From Nitrospinota bacterium (lineage in GTDB: Bacteria; Nitrospinota; Nitrospinia; UBA9942), in the NCBI GenBank assembly GCA_016200365.1, contig JACQEW010000145.1, positions 1-5,164 on the forward strand: a DNA stretch of 5,164 nucleotides, in the 5' to 3' direction. The position numbers and the translations under genes were made by a program. The notes under the pieces were generated by a model, which was given only the letters and a program-made list of their open reading frames with translations, made no database searches and had not been told where the DNA came from. Below, one piece after another: positions 1-5,149 of the stretch. The first letter of the stretch is position 1. The number at the start of each line of letters is the position of its first letter.

Positions 1-1
1 A

Positions 2-1060
2 AGGATATTGTATCAGAAGCACGGCAGCAGGCATGTAAAGGTAAATCCGCCGTCTCTTCCTTTAAGTATGGAAGAGATGGACAAGATTTACAGCCTCCAT
101 TTTGTGAAGGAGCCGCATCCGTCATATAAAGGGAAAATACCTGCCCATGAGATGGTTAAATTTTCCATCACCATTCAGAGGGGCTGTTTTGGCGGGTGCA
201 CATTCTGCTCGCTTACAGAGCATCAGGGGAGGATTGTCCAGCATAGAAGCGAGAAGGCGATATTAAAAGAAATTGAAGGACTGAAAAAATTGAAGGGTTT
301 TACGGGTGTTGTATCCGACCTCGGCGGACCTACGGCAAATATGTATCGTCTAAGATGCAGGGACAGAGAGGTTGAATCAAAGTGCAGACGGCTTTCGTGT
401 GTCCATCCTAAGATTTGTAAATTTATGGATACAGACCATACGCCGCAAATCAAGCTTTTAAGGAAAGCAAGGAATATGGATGGCATAAAAAAGGTATTCA
501 TTGCCTCCGGTGTAAGATACGACCTTGCGCTAAAATCGCCTGAATATATTAAAGAATTAACCCGGTATCATGTAGGCGGGCATTTGAAGGCTGCGCCCGA
601 GCACACATCGAAAAGGGTGCTGGATTTGATGAAAAAACCGGAGATAGAAATCTTTAAAGAATTTAAAAAATATTTTGATAGATTTAATAGGGAGTGCGGC
701 AAGGAGCAATATATCGTTCCATATTTTATATCGAGCCATCCCGGCAGCGATTTAAAAGATATGATAGACCTTGCCCTATTTTTGAAAAGGGAGGGATACA
801 GGCTTCAGCAGTCTCAGGATTTTATTCCAACACCAATGACATTAGCCACTGCCATGTATTATACCGGGTATGACCCGATTACATTAAAAAAGGTCTATTG
901 CGCCAGAACGACTAAGGAAAAGAGATTGCAAAAGGCATTGATGCGATTTTATGACCCTCATAATTATTACCTTGTGAAAGAGGCTTTAATACAGGCGGGG
1001 AGGGGAGATTTAATCGGATATGGCAAGGATAAATTGATACCGCCGTATAAAAGACTTTAG
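2..1060 (+). CDS. ygiQ: YgiQ family radical SAM protein, C-terminal part (5' end outside the window)
   Basis: Only the last 352 residues are present. The reading frame is open through the left edge, so the TTG at 8 is an internal Leu codon, not a start. The radical SAM signature C-F-G-G-C-T-F-C has the CxxxCxxC spacing of [4Fe-4S]/S-adenosylmethionine enzymes; its first Cys codon is at 185-187. It is followed by the family-typical stretches SDLGGPTANMYRLRC and HLKAAPEHTS. Four further Cys between about 356 and 420 (RLRC, SKC, SCVHP, ICK) are also typical of YgiQ and could bind a second cluster (inference). The last ~60 residues, from about EKRLQKAL to the end, look like the DUF3362 tail. Full-length relatives have about 600-740 residues, so the missing part is the N-terminal half. 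The substrate and reaction of YgiQ are not established. It is probably cytoplasmic. The stop is TAG; no strong terminator follows. Confidence 0.95.
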   Translation, partial: RILYQKHGSRHVKVNPPSLPLSMEEMDKIYSLHFVKEPHPSYKGKIPAHEMVKFSITIQRGCFGGCTFCSLTEHQGRIVQHRSEKAILKEIEGLKKLKGFTGVVSDLGGPTANMYRLRCRDREVESKCRRLSCVHPKICKFMDTDHTPQIKLLRKARNMDGIKKVFIASGVRYDLALKSPEYIKELTRYHVGGHLKAAPEHTSKRVLDLMKKPEIEIFKEFKKYFDRFNRECGKEQYIVPYFISSHPGSDLKDMIDLALFLKREGYRLQQSQDFIPTPMTLATAMYYTGYDPITLKKVYCARTTKEKRLQKALMRFYDPHNYYLVKEALIQAGRGDLIGYGKDKLIPPYKRL

Positions 1061-1064
1061 ACAG

Positions 1065-1096
1065 TAGACTATTTTTATATTTTAGTCTATAGTCTA
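1065..1096. repeat. Short AT-rich inverted repeat (TAGACTAT / ATAGTCTA) after ygiQ
   Basis: TAGACTAT at 1065-1072 is the exact reverse complement of ATAGTCTA at 1089-1096. A second, overlapping TAGTCTA at 1083-1089 can pair with the same left arm, so two alternative 7-8 bp hairpins are possible. The arms contain few G-C pairs, and the following TTTAG is not a proper T-tract. It could be a weak transcript end for ygiQ or a small repeat remnant; I cannot tell which. Confidence 0.45.
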
Positions 1097-1098
1097 TT

Positions 1099-1234
1099 TA
1101 GTTCACACTGAAAAATGACCTTTTTTTCACTTCCGTTATTTTTTCTTTTGCTTTATTTTATTGAAATCATTATATTATGGAACAAAAGAAAAAATAAAAA
1201 GTCGTTCAAAAAAGTCATTTTTCAGTATCAATTA
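1099..1234. mobile_element. MITE-like palindromic element with ~20-bp terminal inverted repeats, flanked by TA
   Basis: The ends are inverted repeats. ACTGAAAAATGAC (1107-1119) is the perfect complement of GTCATTTTTCAGT (1214-1226), and the pairing extends outward to 1099/1234 with three mismatches over 21 bp. Inside are a T6/A6 pair (1121-1126 with 1208-1213) and a second perfect 15-bp arm pair, TTATTTTTTCTTTTG (1136-1150) with 1183-1197, leaving a 32-nt centre. The whole 136 bp can fold as one long interrupted hairpin. TA at 1099-1100 and at 1233-1234 could be a target duplication of the IS630/Tc1 type, but TA is also self-complementary, so this is weak evidence. The GAAAAATGACC motif also recalls IS21-family ends. 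No transposase is encoded. The element is very AT-rich. Its right end lies 13 bases before the moaD-like start codon, so it probably carries or replaces that gene's upstream control region. Confidence 0.6.
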
Positions 1235-1247
1235 TTTAATAAACTGT

Positions 1248-1505
1248 ATGGTTACGATAAAGCTATTCGCTGTATACAGGGAAAAGGCAAAGACGGATAG
1301 AATTGAGCTGGATATAAAAACCGACACTGCAATTAAAGACCTGCTTGAGATATTAAAAGAAAGGACCCCCTCGATTAAAGACTTGCTGACAGGAGGGAGG
1401 GGCATGATAGCAGTAAATCAGGAGATTGCACGGCTCGATACTGTGGTAAAGGATGGGGATGAGGTAGCCCTCATCCCCCCTGTTTCAGGCGGTGTTTTAG
1501 TTTGA
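1248..1505 (+). CDS. moaD: MoaD/ThiS-family ubiquitin-like sulfur carrier (molybdopterin synthase small subunit-like)
   Basis: This is an 85-residue beta-grasp protein. It opens with a beta strand MVTIKLFA, continues with a helix around residues 27-39 (TAIKDLLEILKER), and has the family hallmark in its second half: I-A-V-N-Q-E near residue 54, then V-K-D-G-D-E-V-A-L-I-P-P-V-S-G-G at 67-82. In MoaD the C-terminal Gly-Gly is adenylated and then thiocarboxylated to donate sulfur to molybdopterin. Here Gly81-Gly82 are followed by Val-Leu-Val, so the diglycine is not the C-terminus as encoded. ATG 1248 is chosen because homology begins there; the frame stays open back to a TTG at 1161, but that extension lies inside the palindromic element. 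No Shine-Dalgarno sequence is visible before 1248. No moaE, moeB or other cofactor gene is next to it, so a role in molybdenum or tungsten cofactor synthesis is inferred from the family. A ThiS-like or other sulfur-carrier role is possible. Confidence 0.85.
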   Translation: MVTIKLFAVYREKAKTDRIELDIKTDTAIKDLLEILKERTPSIKDLLTGGRGMIAVNQEIARLDTVVKDGDEVALIPPVSGGVLV

Positions 1506-1541
1506 CCCCTCACTCTATCCCTCTCCCCTGAGGGGAGAGGG
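1506..1541. repeat. GC-rich REP-like hairpin between convergent genes
   Basis: CCCTCTCCCC (1519-1528) and GGGGAGAGGG (1532-1541) form a perfect 10-bp stem around TGA. The stem is preceded by a C-rich leader, CCCCTCACTCTATCC. This leader-plus-hairpin form resembles dispersed CCCTCTCCCC palindromes that I recall from many bacterial genomes; copy number here is unknown. It lies between the ends of the moaD-like gene (1505) and the barrel gene (1556) and could slow transcription from both sides. Neither strand has a T-tract after the stem, so it is not a standard intrinsic terminator. Confidence 0.65.
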
Positions 1542-1555
1542 AATTATATTTAGGG

Positions 1556-2860
1556 TTAGAAAGTATATCCAAAATTTACAGTAAAACCATTCGAATTACT
1601 TGAGAATAAATAAGTAAATCCTGCCCGTAAATCCCTTAAATACTTTTTAATTACATTTTCGGAAATTTCCTTTTTCACAGTCTTCGTATGACCAAAGGAA
1701 AATCCCACTTCATTATACTGGTCAATATATAAGGCGCTGCCGAAATAGCGGGTATCAATGGCAAAAACTTCAAGTGCCGTCTCCTCTTTTATGCTTTCCG
1801 TCGGGATTGATACCATAATGCCGTTGCGAAGCGCGGTATTGCTGATATTCGGGTCAAAGGAATAATCGCCGATTTGAAGCTTCATTGTCTTATAATAACT
1901 GAGCATATTGCCTATGTTAAAAGTATATTTATCGGCTTTAATGGTGTATGCGCTGGTGAGAGAGCCTGATACTATTTGCCCCAGAGACCCCATATCAACC
2001 GAGCCTACAGCGCCATAATCAATAGAAGGGGTCAGCAGCCACTCTTCATTTACAGGCAAAGAAATCGCTGCTCCAATCCCTAAATCATAACTTTGCGCAC
2101 CCTGCACATCGAGTAAGGCAATTGGTATGTTAAGAGTTAATTTGCGCCGGGAATCCTCATTGGATCGAAATGTATAGGATAAAGGGAGTGTATATTTCCG
2201 AACATCTAAATCCTTTTGCTTAAAGGAACCGTAACGGGCGCCAGCAGAGATAAGGTTTGCATTAACCTCTTTCCTAATCGTTTCCGAAGGAGGAGGGGCT
2301 GCTTCTCCTGTAACCTGCTTAAGAGTAGATATTTCTGAAAGGAATCCATGTTGAAATTGGCTGTCAACAATATGTGCCGATAGGCTGTTGGGGTTTCCTG
2401 CAATCGGATCGTAGGCAGTGCTTTTCGCTAATTCGTTCATCAATTTATTAACCGCCTCACCACCCTCTTTTTTAAACCAATCTCCCGATAAAGTAACACT
2501 TCCGTCTCTCGTTGAGCCTGTAAAGGTCTGTGTAACTCCGATTGATGGAATGCTTAGAGTAATCGTGTTGCTGTTAGCCGGAACACTTGCATAAATTTGA
2601 AGCCCGCGGAAATTCAGTGTAGCGGTGGCAGCGGAAGTATCGGTATAGCTTGAGAGTTGTCTCTGGATTTCAGATAGATTTAATCCGTTAATCATATCTG
2701 AAACATTATTGAAACCCTGCGTATAGGTTTGACCTCCAGATGTAAGTGTCAATTCAAAGACCGATGCTGCAAAGGAAGTACTGTTTAAAGGCATTGTAAA
2801 AGCTACTGAGAAAAGTAATAAAGATGCAAAAAACGCCCTTCTGATTTTAATATTTCTCAT
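1556..2860 (-). CDS. Secreted protein with predicted C-terminal outer-membrane beta-barrel, function unknown
   Basis: The product has 434 residues and I do not recognise a named family. The N-terminus is a clear Sec signal peptide: basic MRNIKIRR, a hydrophobic core from about residue 10 to 23, and likely cleavage after Ala31 or Ala32 (STSFA-AS). Residues ~33-130 are Ser/Thr-rich and look like beta strands (for example LNFRGLQIYASV and TITLSIPSIGV). Residues ~131-195 are more helical and polar, with DPIAGNPNSL at 151-160 and a PPP linker at 189-191. From about 200 to the end, alternating strands such as YTLPLSYTFRS, LTLNIPIALL, LGIGAAISLPV and VGFSFGHT suggest a barrel of roughly 10-12 strands. 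The final strand ends in Gly-Tyr-Thr-Phe, matching the aromatic C-terminal signal read by the BAM complex. There is no cysteine, as usual for outer-membrane proteins. It lies 9 bp downstream of the GHL13 gene and is probably co-transcribed with it; a porin, exporter or autotransporter-like barrel are all possible. Confidence 0.8.
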   Translation of the reverse strand: MRNIKIRRAFFASLLLFSVAFTMPLNSTSFAASVFELTLTSGGQTYTQGFNNVSDMINGLNLSEIQRQLSSYTDTSAATATLNFRGLQIYASVPANSNTITLSIPSIGVTQTFTGSTRDGSVTLSGDWFKKEGGEAVNKLMNELAKSTAYDPIAGNPNSLSAHIVDSQFQHGFLSEISTLKQVTGEAAPPPSETIRKEVNANLISAGARYGSFKQKDLDVRKYTLPLSYTFRSNEDSRRKLTLNIPIALLDVQGAQSYDLGIGAAISLPVNEEWLLTPSIDYGAVGSVDMGSLGQIVSGSLTSAYTIKADKYTFNIGNMLSYYKTMKLQIGDYSFDPNISNTALRNGIMVSIPTESIKEETALEVFAIDTRYFGSALYIDQYNEVGFSFGHTKTVKKEISENVIKKYLRDLRAGFTYLFSSNSNGFTVNFGYTF

Positions 2861-2863
2861 AAA

Positions 2864-2872
2864 CCCTCCTTA
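2864..2872 (-). promoter_or_regulatory. Strong ribosome binding site of the barrel gene overlapping the upstream stop codon
   Basis: On the minus strand the sequence is TAAGGAGGGTTTATG. The TAA stop of the GHL13 gene forms the first bases of an almost ideal Shine-Dalgarno sequence, followed by a short spacer and the barrel gene's ATG (2858-2860). This fixes that start and supports translational coupling of the two genes. Neither the GHL13 gene nor glyQ has such a site. Confidence 0.8.
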
Positions 2873-4111
2873 GTTATCGAACAGCCTTTTTATTATCCCC
2901 AAAGGTGTATCTTCTGTAACAGGCACAAAGGACATATTAACATCACCCCCTTTTTTAATAAATCTTGAGACCCTTTCTATTTCGTCTTCCGGTATAGATA
3001 TTCTGGTATCCCAAGCTATTACCTGCACTTTCATAAGTATTTTTTCAGGTGCAGCAATTTTATTCGTGATATTCGCCGTCATATCATTTAATATCTCGTA
3101 TATCCTTTCATCGGGAAAACCCATCTCCTTTTTCATCTGTCTGTGATAAGCCATTACAGCATAGTAATCGAATTTATATTTCATCATCTCATCAATGTCC
3201 TGTGAAAGCCATGCAAGGGCATTTCTTGGGGAGGTTAAAGTCTCATAATACAGGTTTATTGCAAATTTTAAATTGGGATTGACTTCTCTAACAGCAGACA
3301 TCAATTCTGAAGCCAGCCGTGACAGTTTTCGAGATTTCCACCCTGACCATTCCCAGAATAATGGTGTATAAGATGATACGAGGTATTTCCCATTTTTCTG
3401 ATATACGCCATTGTACATACCAATAGGATTGGCTTTAAAGCCTGTATCTCTCAAGAATAGGCTTCTTGCCTCACTGCTGTAACCTTCTGTATGTCTTAAA
3501 ATTAAATCATCCTGAAAGAGTATGCCGTCAATATCATATCGCGCCAAATCTCTATAAACACCTTTGAGTCTCTCGATCACTTCAGGATTAAAAATATTGA
3601 GACTCTCTCCTTTAACAATAGCTTCGTTTTTAAAATCGTAGACGGACTCCAAAAACTCGGGGTTGTTTTCAATCAGCCAGTCACTTTTCCGTGTAGTCAT
3701 AAATGCGAATATCTTTAAGTCGTTCTTATGGGCTATTTCCGTGAGTTTGCCCAATATATCGTCTACGACAGGTGCATAAGAGGTGTTGAAGTAGACCCCT
3801 ACCCCCCCCTTCCCCCCTTTGACCTCCCCTGTATCCCCTCCTTTAGAAGGAGGGGAAGGGGAGGTCGTAAAGGGGGGTGTGGGGGGATTAGCAAAACCAT
3901 ATACCCTGTCATATCTGTTATGAAATACCCTGAATATCAGCGTATTAACCCCTGCTGCTTTAAGCTTTAAGATACTGTCTTCGGCTTCAGTATAATTCTT
4001 ACAGCCCATCCATAGTATCTGTGCTGCATTAATCCGGCTGCTGTCGGAATAGGTAATGGCAGGGTAAAATAAATAGAATCCAATCGTTATAATTGTTATA
4101 ATGGTTTTCAT
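2870..4111 (-). CDS. Secreted GHL13-type glycoside hydrolase, PgaB C-terminal domain-like, with an in-frame palindromic insert
   Basis: The 413-residue product has a signal peptide (MKTIITIITIGFYLFYPAITYS, cleavage near residue 22) without a lipobox Cys, so it is probably periplasmic or secreted. The mature part resembles the C-terminal (beta/alpha)8 domain of PgaB. Supporting stretches are AAGVNTLIFRVF (52-63), GVYFNTSYAPVVDDIL (105-120), LKIFAFMTT (132-140), YDIDGILFQDD (192-202), LKFAINLYYE (281-290) and FDYYAVMAYHR (314-324). The FQDD at 199-202 matches the conserved F-H-D-D of PgaB, one of the acidic sites of that fold. In PgaB this domain binds and cleaves partly de-N-acetylated poly-N-acetylglucosamine, and a separate N-terminal domain is the deacetylase. 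That domain is absent here: E. coli PgaB has about 670 residues. The substrate is therefore unproven. Residues ~76-104 are a Pro/Ser, then Gly/Lys-rich stretch encoded by a palindromic repeat. ATG 4111 is the start that gives the signal peptide; no Shine-Dalgarno precedes it. It is the first gene of a likely operon with the barrel gene. Confidence 0.85.
   Translation of the reverse strand: MKTIITIITIGFYLFYPAITYSDSSRINAAQILWMGCKNYTEAEDSILKLKAAGVNTLIFRVFHNRYDRVYGFANPPTPPFTTSPSPPSKGGDTGEVKGGKGGVGVYFNTSYAPVVDDILGKLTEIAHKNDLKIFAFMTTRKSDWLIENNPEFLESVYDFKNEAIVKGESLNIFNPEVIERLKGVYRDLARYDIDGILFQDDLILRHTEGYSSEARSLFLRDTGFKANPIGMYNGVYQKNGKYLVSSYTPLFWEWSGWKSRKLSRLASELMSAVREVNPNLKFAINLYYETLTSPRNALAWLSQDIDEMMKYKFDYYAVMAYHRQMKKEMGFPDERIYEILNDMTANITNKIAAPEKILMKVQVIAWDTRISIPEDEIERVSRFIKKGGDVNMSFVPVTEDTPLGIIKRLFDN
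3801..3886. repeat. 86-bp GC-rich nested palindrome inside the GHL13 gene
   Basis: Three nested arm pairs share one centre. TCCCCTCCTT (3834-3843) pairs with AAGGAGGGGA (3847-3856) around TAG. ACCTCCCC (3822-3829) pairs with GGGGAGGT (3858-3865). CCCCCCTTT (3812-3820) pairs with AAAGGGGGG (3869-3877). C8 (3802-3809) and G6 (3881-3886) can pair further out. Base composition is strikingly unlike the surrounding AT-rich gene. It is read in frame as about 29 residues with no stop, of the type PPTPPF...PPSKGG...KGGKGG. It looks like a mobile or dispersed repeat inserted into coding sequence, similar in principle to Rickettsia palindromic elements. It differs in sequence from the hairpin at 1519-1541. 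Confidence 0.85.
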
Positions 4112-4127
4112 AGGTAATTTTAGGCAG

Positions 4128-4155
4128 ATTATATCACCTTTTTTGTAATCGGCAA
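4128..4155 (-). promoter_or_regulatory. Candidate sigma70 promoter of the GHL13-barrel operon
   Basis: On the minus strand, TATAAT (plus-strand 4128-4133) is a perfect -10 hexamer. TTGCCG (4150-4155) is a 4-of-6 match to the -35, with a 16-bp spacer. Transcription would begin near 4121, leaving only about 10 nt before the ATG. That agrees with the lack of a Shine-Dalgarno site at this start. Confidence 0.55.
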
Positions 4156-4185
4156 ACAGTTAAAATTCATTATTACTTTTTTAGA

Positions 4186-4215
4186 TTGACAGTATATTTT
4201 TTGGTAGTGTAGACT
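4186..4215 (+). promoter_or_regulatory. Candidate sigma70 promoter of glyQ
   Basis: TTGACA (4186-4191) is a perfect -35 hexamer. TAGACT (4210-4215), 18 bp on, matches the -10 at 4 of 6 positions and would start the transcript about 4 nt before the glyQ ATG, nearly leaderless. An alternative -10, TATATT at 4193-4198, would give a leader of about 20 nt but lacks a good -35. No T-box or glycine riboswitch can fit in either leader. Confidence 0.5.
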
Positions 4216-4225
4216 CCAAAATACT

Positions 4226-5101
4226 ATGACCTTTCAGGAAGTTATTTTAACACTTGAAAAATATTGGGCTAAGCATGGCTGTCTTATCATGCAGCCTTAT
4301 GATACAGAAGTAGGTGCCGGGACATTTCATCCTGCCACATTTTTAAGGGTGCTGGGACCTGAGCCGTGGAATGCCGCTTATGTAGAGCCTTCGAGAAGAC
4401 CTACAGATGGCAGATACGGTGATAATCCGAATCGGCTCCAGCACTATTACCAGTATCAGGTGATAATGAAGCCGTCTCCGGATGATATTCAGAATATATA
4501 TTTAAAGAGCCTCTCTGCCATTGGAATCAATCCCCATGAACATGATATTCGCTTTGTGGAAGACGACTGGGAATCCCCGACACTCGGCGCATGGGGGCTG
4601 GGATGGGAGGTATGGCTCGACGGTATGGAGATAACCCAGTTCACATATTTTCAGCAGGCTGGAGGCATAGATTTAAAACCAATCTCGGTAGAATTGACTT
4701 ATGGACTTGAGCGGATTGCCATGTATCTCCAGAATGTGGATAATGTCTATGATTTGGTGTGGAATAATGGCGTTAAATACAGAGAGGTTCATCACAGGGA
4801 TGAGGTGGAGTTTTCAAAATACAATTTTGAAATTGCCGATGTCAGCATGTTTTTTAAATTATTTGAGATGTATGAATCGGAATGCAAAAGGCTAATTGAA
4901 AATAAACTTGTTCTGCCTGCATACGATTTCTGTCTCAAATGCTCCCATGCTTTTAATATGCTCGATGCAAGAGGGGCTATAAGTGTAACAGAGAGGACAG
5001 GCTACATTGCCCGTGTCAGAAACCTCGCCCGCAAATGCGCAGAAGGGTATTTGAAGATGAGGGAGGAGATGGGGTATCCGTTGTTGAAAAGAAAAACCTG
5101 A
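4226..5101 (+). CDS. glyQ: Glycyl-tRNA synthetase alpha subunit
   Basis: This is a complete 291-residue class II synthetase subunit of the usual family length (about 290-300). It forms the alpha part of the bacterial alpha2beta2 enzyme that charges tRNA-Gly in the cytoplasm; alpha carries glycine activation with ATP. The start MTFQEVILTLEKYWAKHGC matches the usual N-terminus of the family, which fixes ATG 4226. Highly conserved blocks follow: QPYDTEVGAGTFHPATFLR (23-41), GPEPWNAAYVEPSRRPTDGR (44-63), NPNRLQHYYQYQVIMKPSP (67-85), EDDWESPTLGAWGLGWEVW (112-130), then motif-3-like TYGLERIAMY (158-167) and, near the end, DARGAISVTERTGYIARVRN (247-266). No key residue appears to be missing. No Shine-Dalgarno site precedes the start. 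It is divergent from the GHL13 gene across 114 bp and is followed 48 bp later by a probable glyS. Confidence 0.98.
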   Translation: MTFQEVILTLEKYWAKHGCLIMQPYDTEVGAGTFHPATFLRVLGPEPWNAAYVEPSRRPTDGRYGDNPNRLQHYYQYQVIMKPSPDDIQNIYLKSLSAIGINPHEHDIRFVEDDWESPTLGAWGLGWEVWLDGMEITQFTYFQQAGGIDLKPISVELTYGLERIAMYLQNVDNVYDLVWNNGVKYREVHHRDEVEFSKYNFEIADVSMFFKLFEMYESECKRLIENKLVLPAYDFCLKCSHAFNMLDARGAISVTERTGYIARVRNLARKCAEGYLKMREEMGYPLLKRKT

Positions 5102-5109
5102 TTAATCCT

Positions 5110-5136
5110 CAGATTACACAGATTTTTTTAAAAAAT
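5110..5136. repeat. AT-rich repeat fragment between glyQ and the next gene
   Basis: CAGATT occurs twice in direct orientation (5110-5115 and 5119-5124) within CAGATTACACAGATT. It runs into the palindrome ATTTTTTTAAAAAAT (5122-5136). It looks like one half of a CAGATTACACAGATT / AATCTGTGTAATCTG palindrome of a kind I recall as a dispersed repeat in environmental bacterial genomes. The second half is absent here, and copy number cannot be judged from this window. Confidence 0.35.
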
Positions 5137-5149
5137 ATAAGGATTTTTT

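Noticed and set aside
223..739. Minus-strand open frames opposite ygiQ
   Set aside because: They overlap strongly conserved radical SAM coding sequence and show no recognisable protein features.
1099..1234. Riboswitch (molybdenum cofactor type) before the moaD-like gene
   Set aside because: The segment is one long AT-rich near-perfect palindrome rather than a multi-stem, G/C-containing aptamer, and its ends look like transposon termini.
1161..1247. A 29-residue N-terminal extension of the MoaD-like protein from TTG 1161
   Set aside because: The extension is encoded by the AT-rich palindrome, has no Shine-Dalgarno site and no family resemblance. MoaD homology begins at Met 1248.
1115..1300. 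Possible 61-residue membrane peptide (hydrophobic start, basic tail) on the plus strand
   Set aside because: It lies almost wholly inside the palindromic element, its hydrophobicity follows from T-rich sequence, it has no ribosome binding site, and it overlaps the moaD-like gene in another frame.
3801..3886. CRISPR array or tandem repeat
   Set aside because: The repeats are inverted around a single centre, with no regularly spaced direct repeats or spacers.
3728..3970. Plus-strand reading frame of 80 residues opposite the GHL13 gene
   Set aside because: It is the complement of the real gene. Its Pro/Gly/Arg-rich core is only the other strand of the palindromic repeat.
4112..4225. T-box or glycine riboswitch controlling glyQ
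   Set aside because: The whole divergent gap is 114 bp and contains promoter-like boxes close to the ATG. No tRNA-responsive leader or terminator hairpin is seen.
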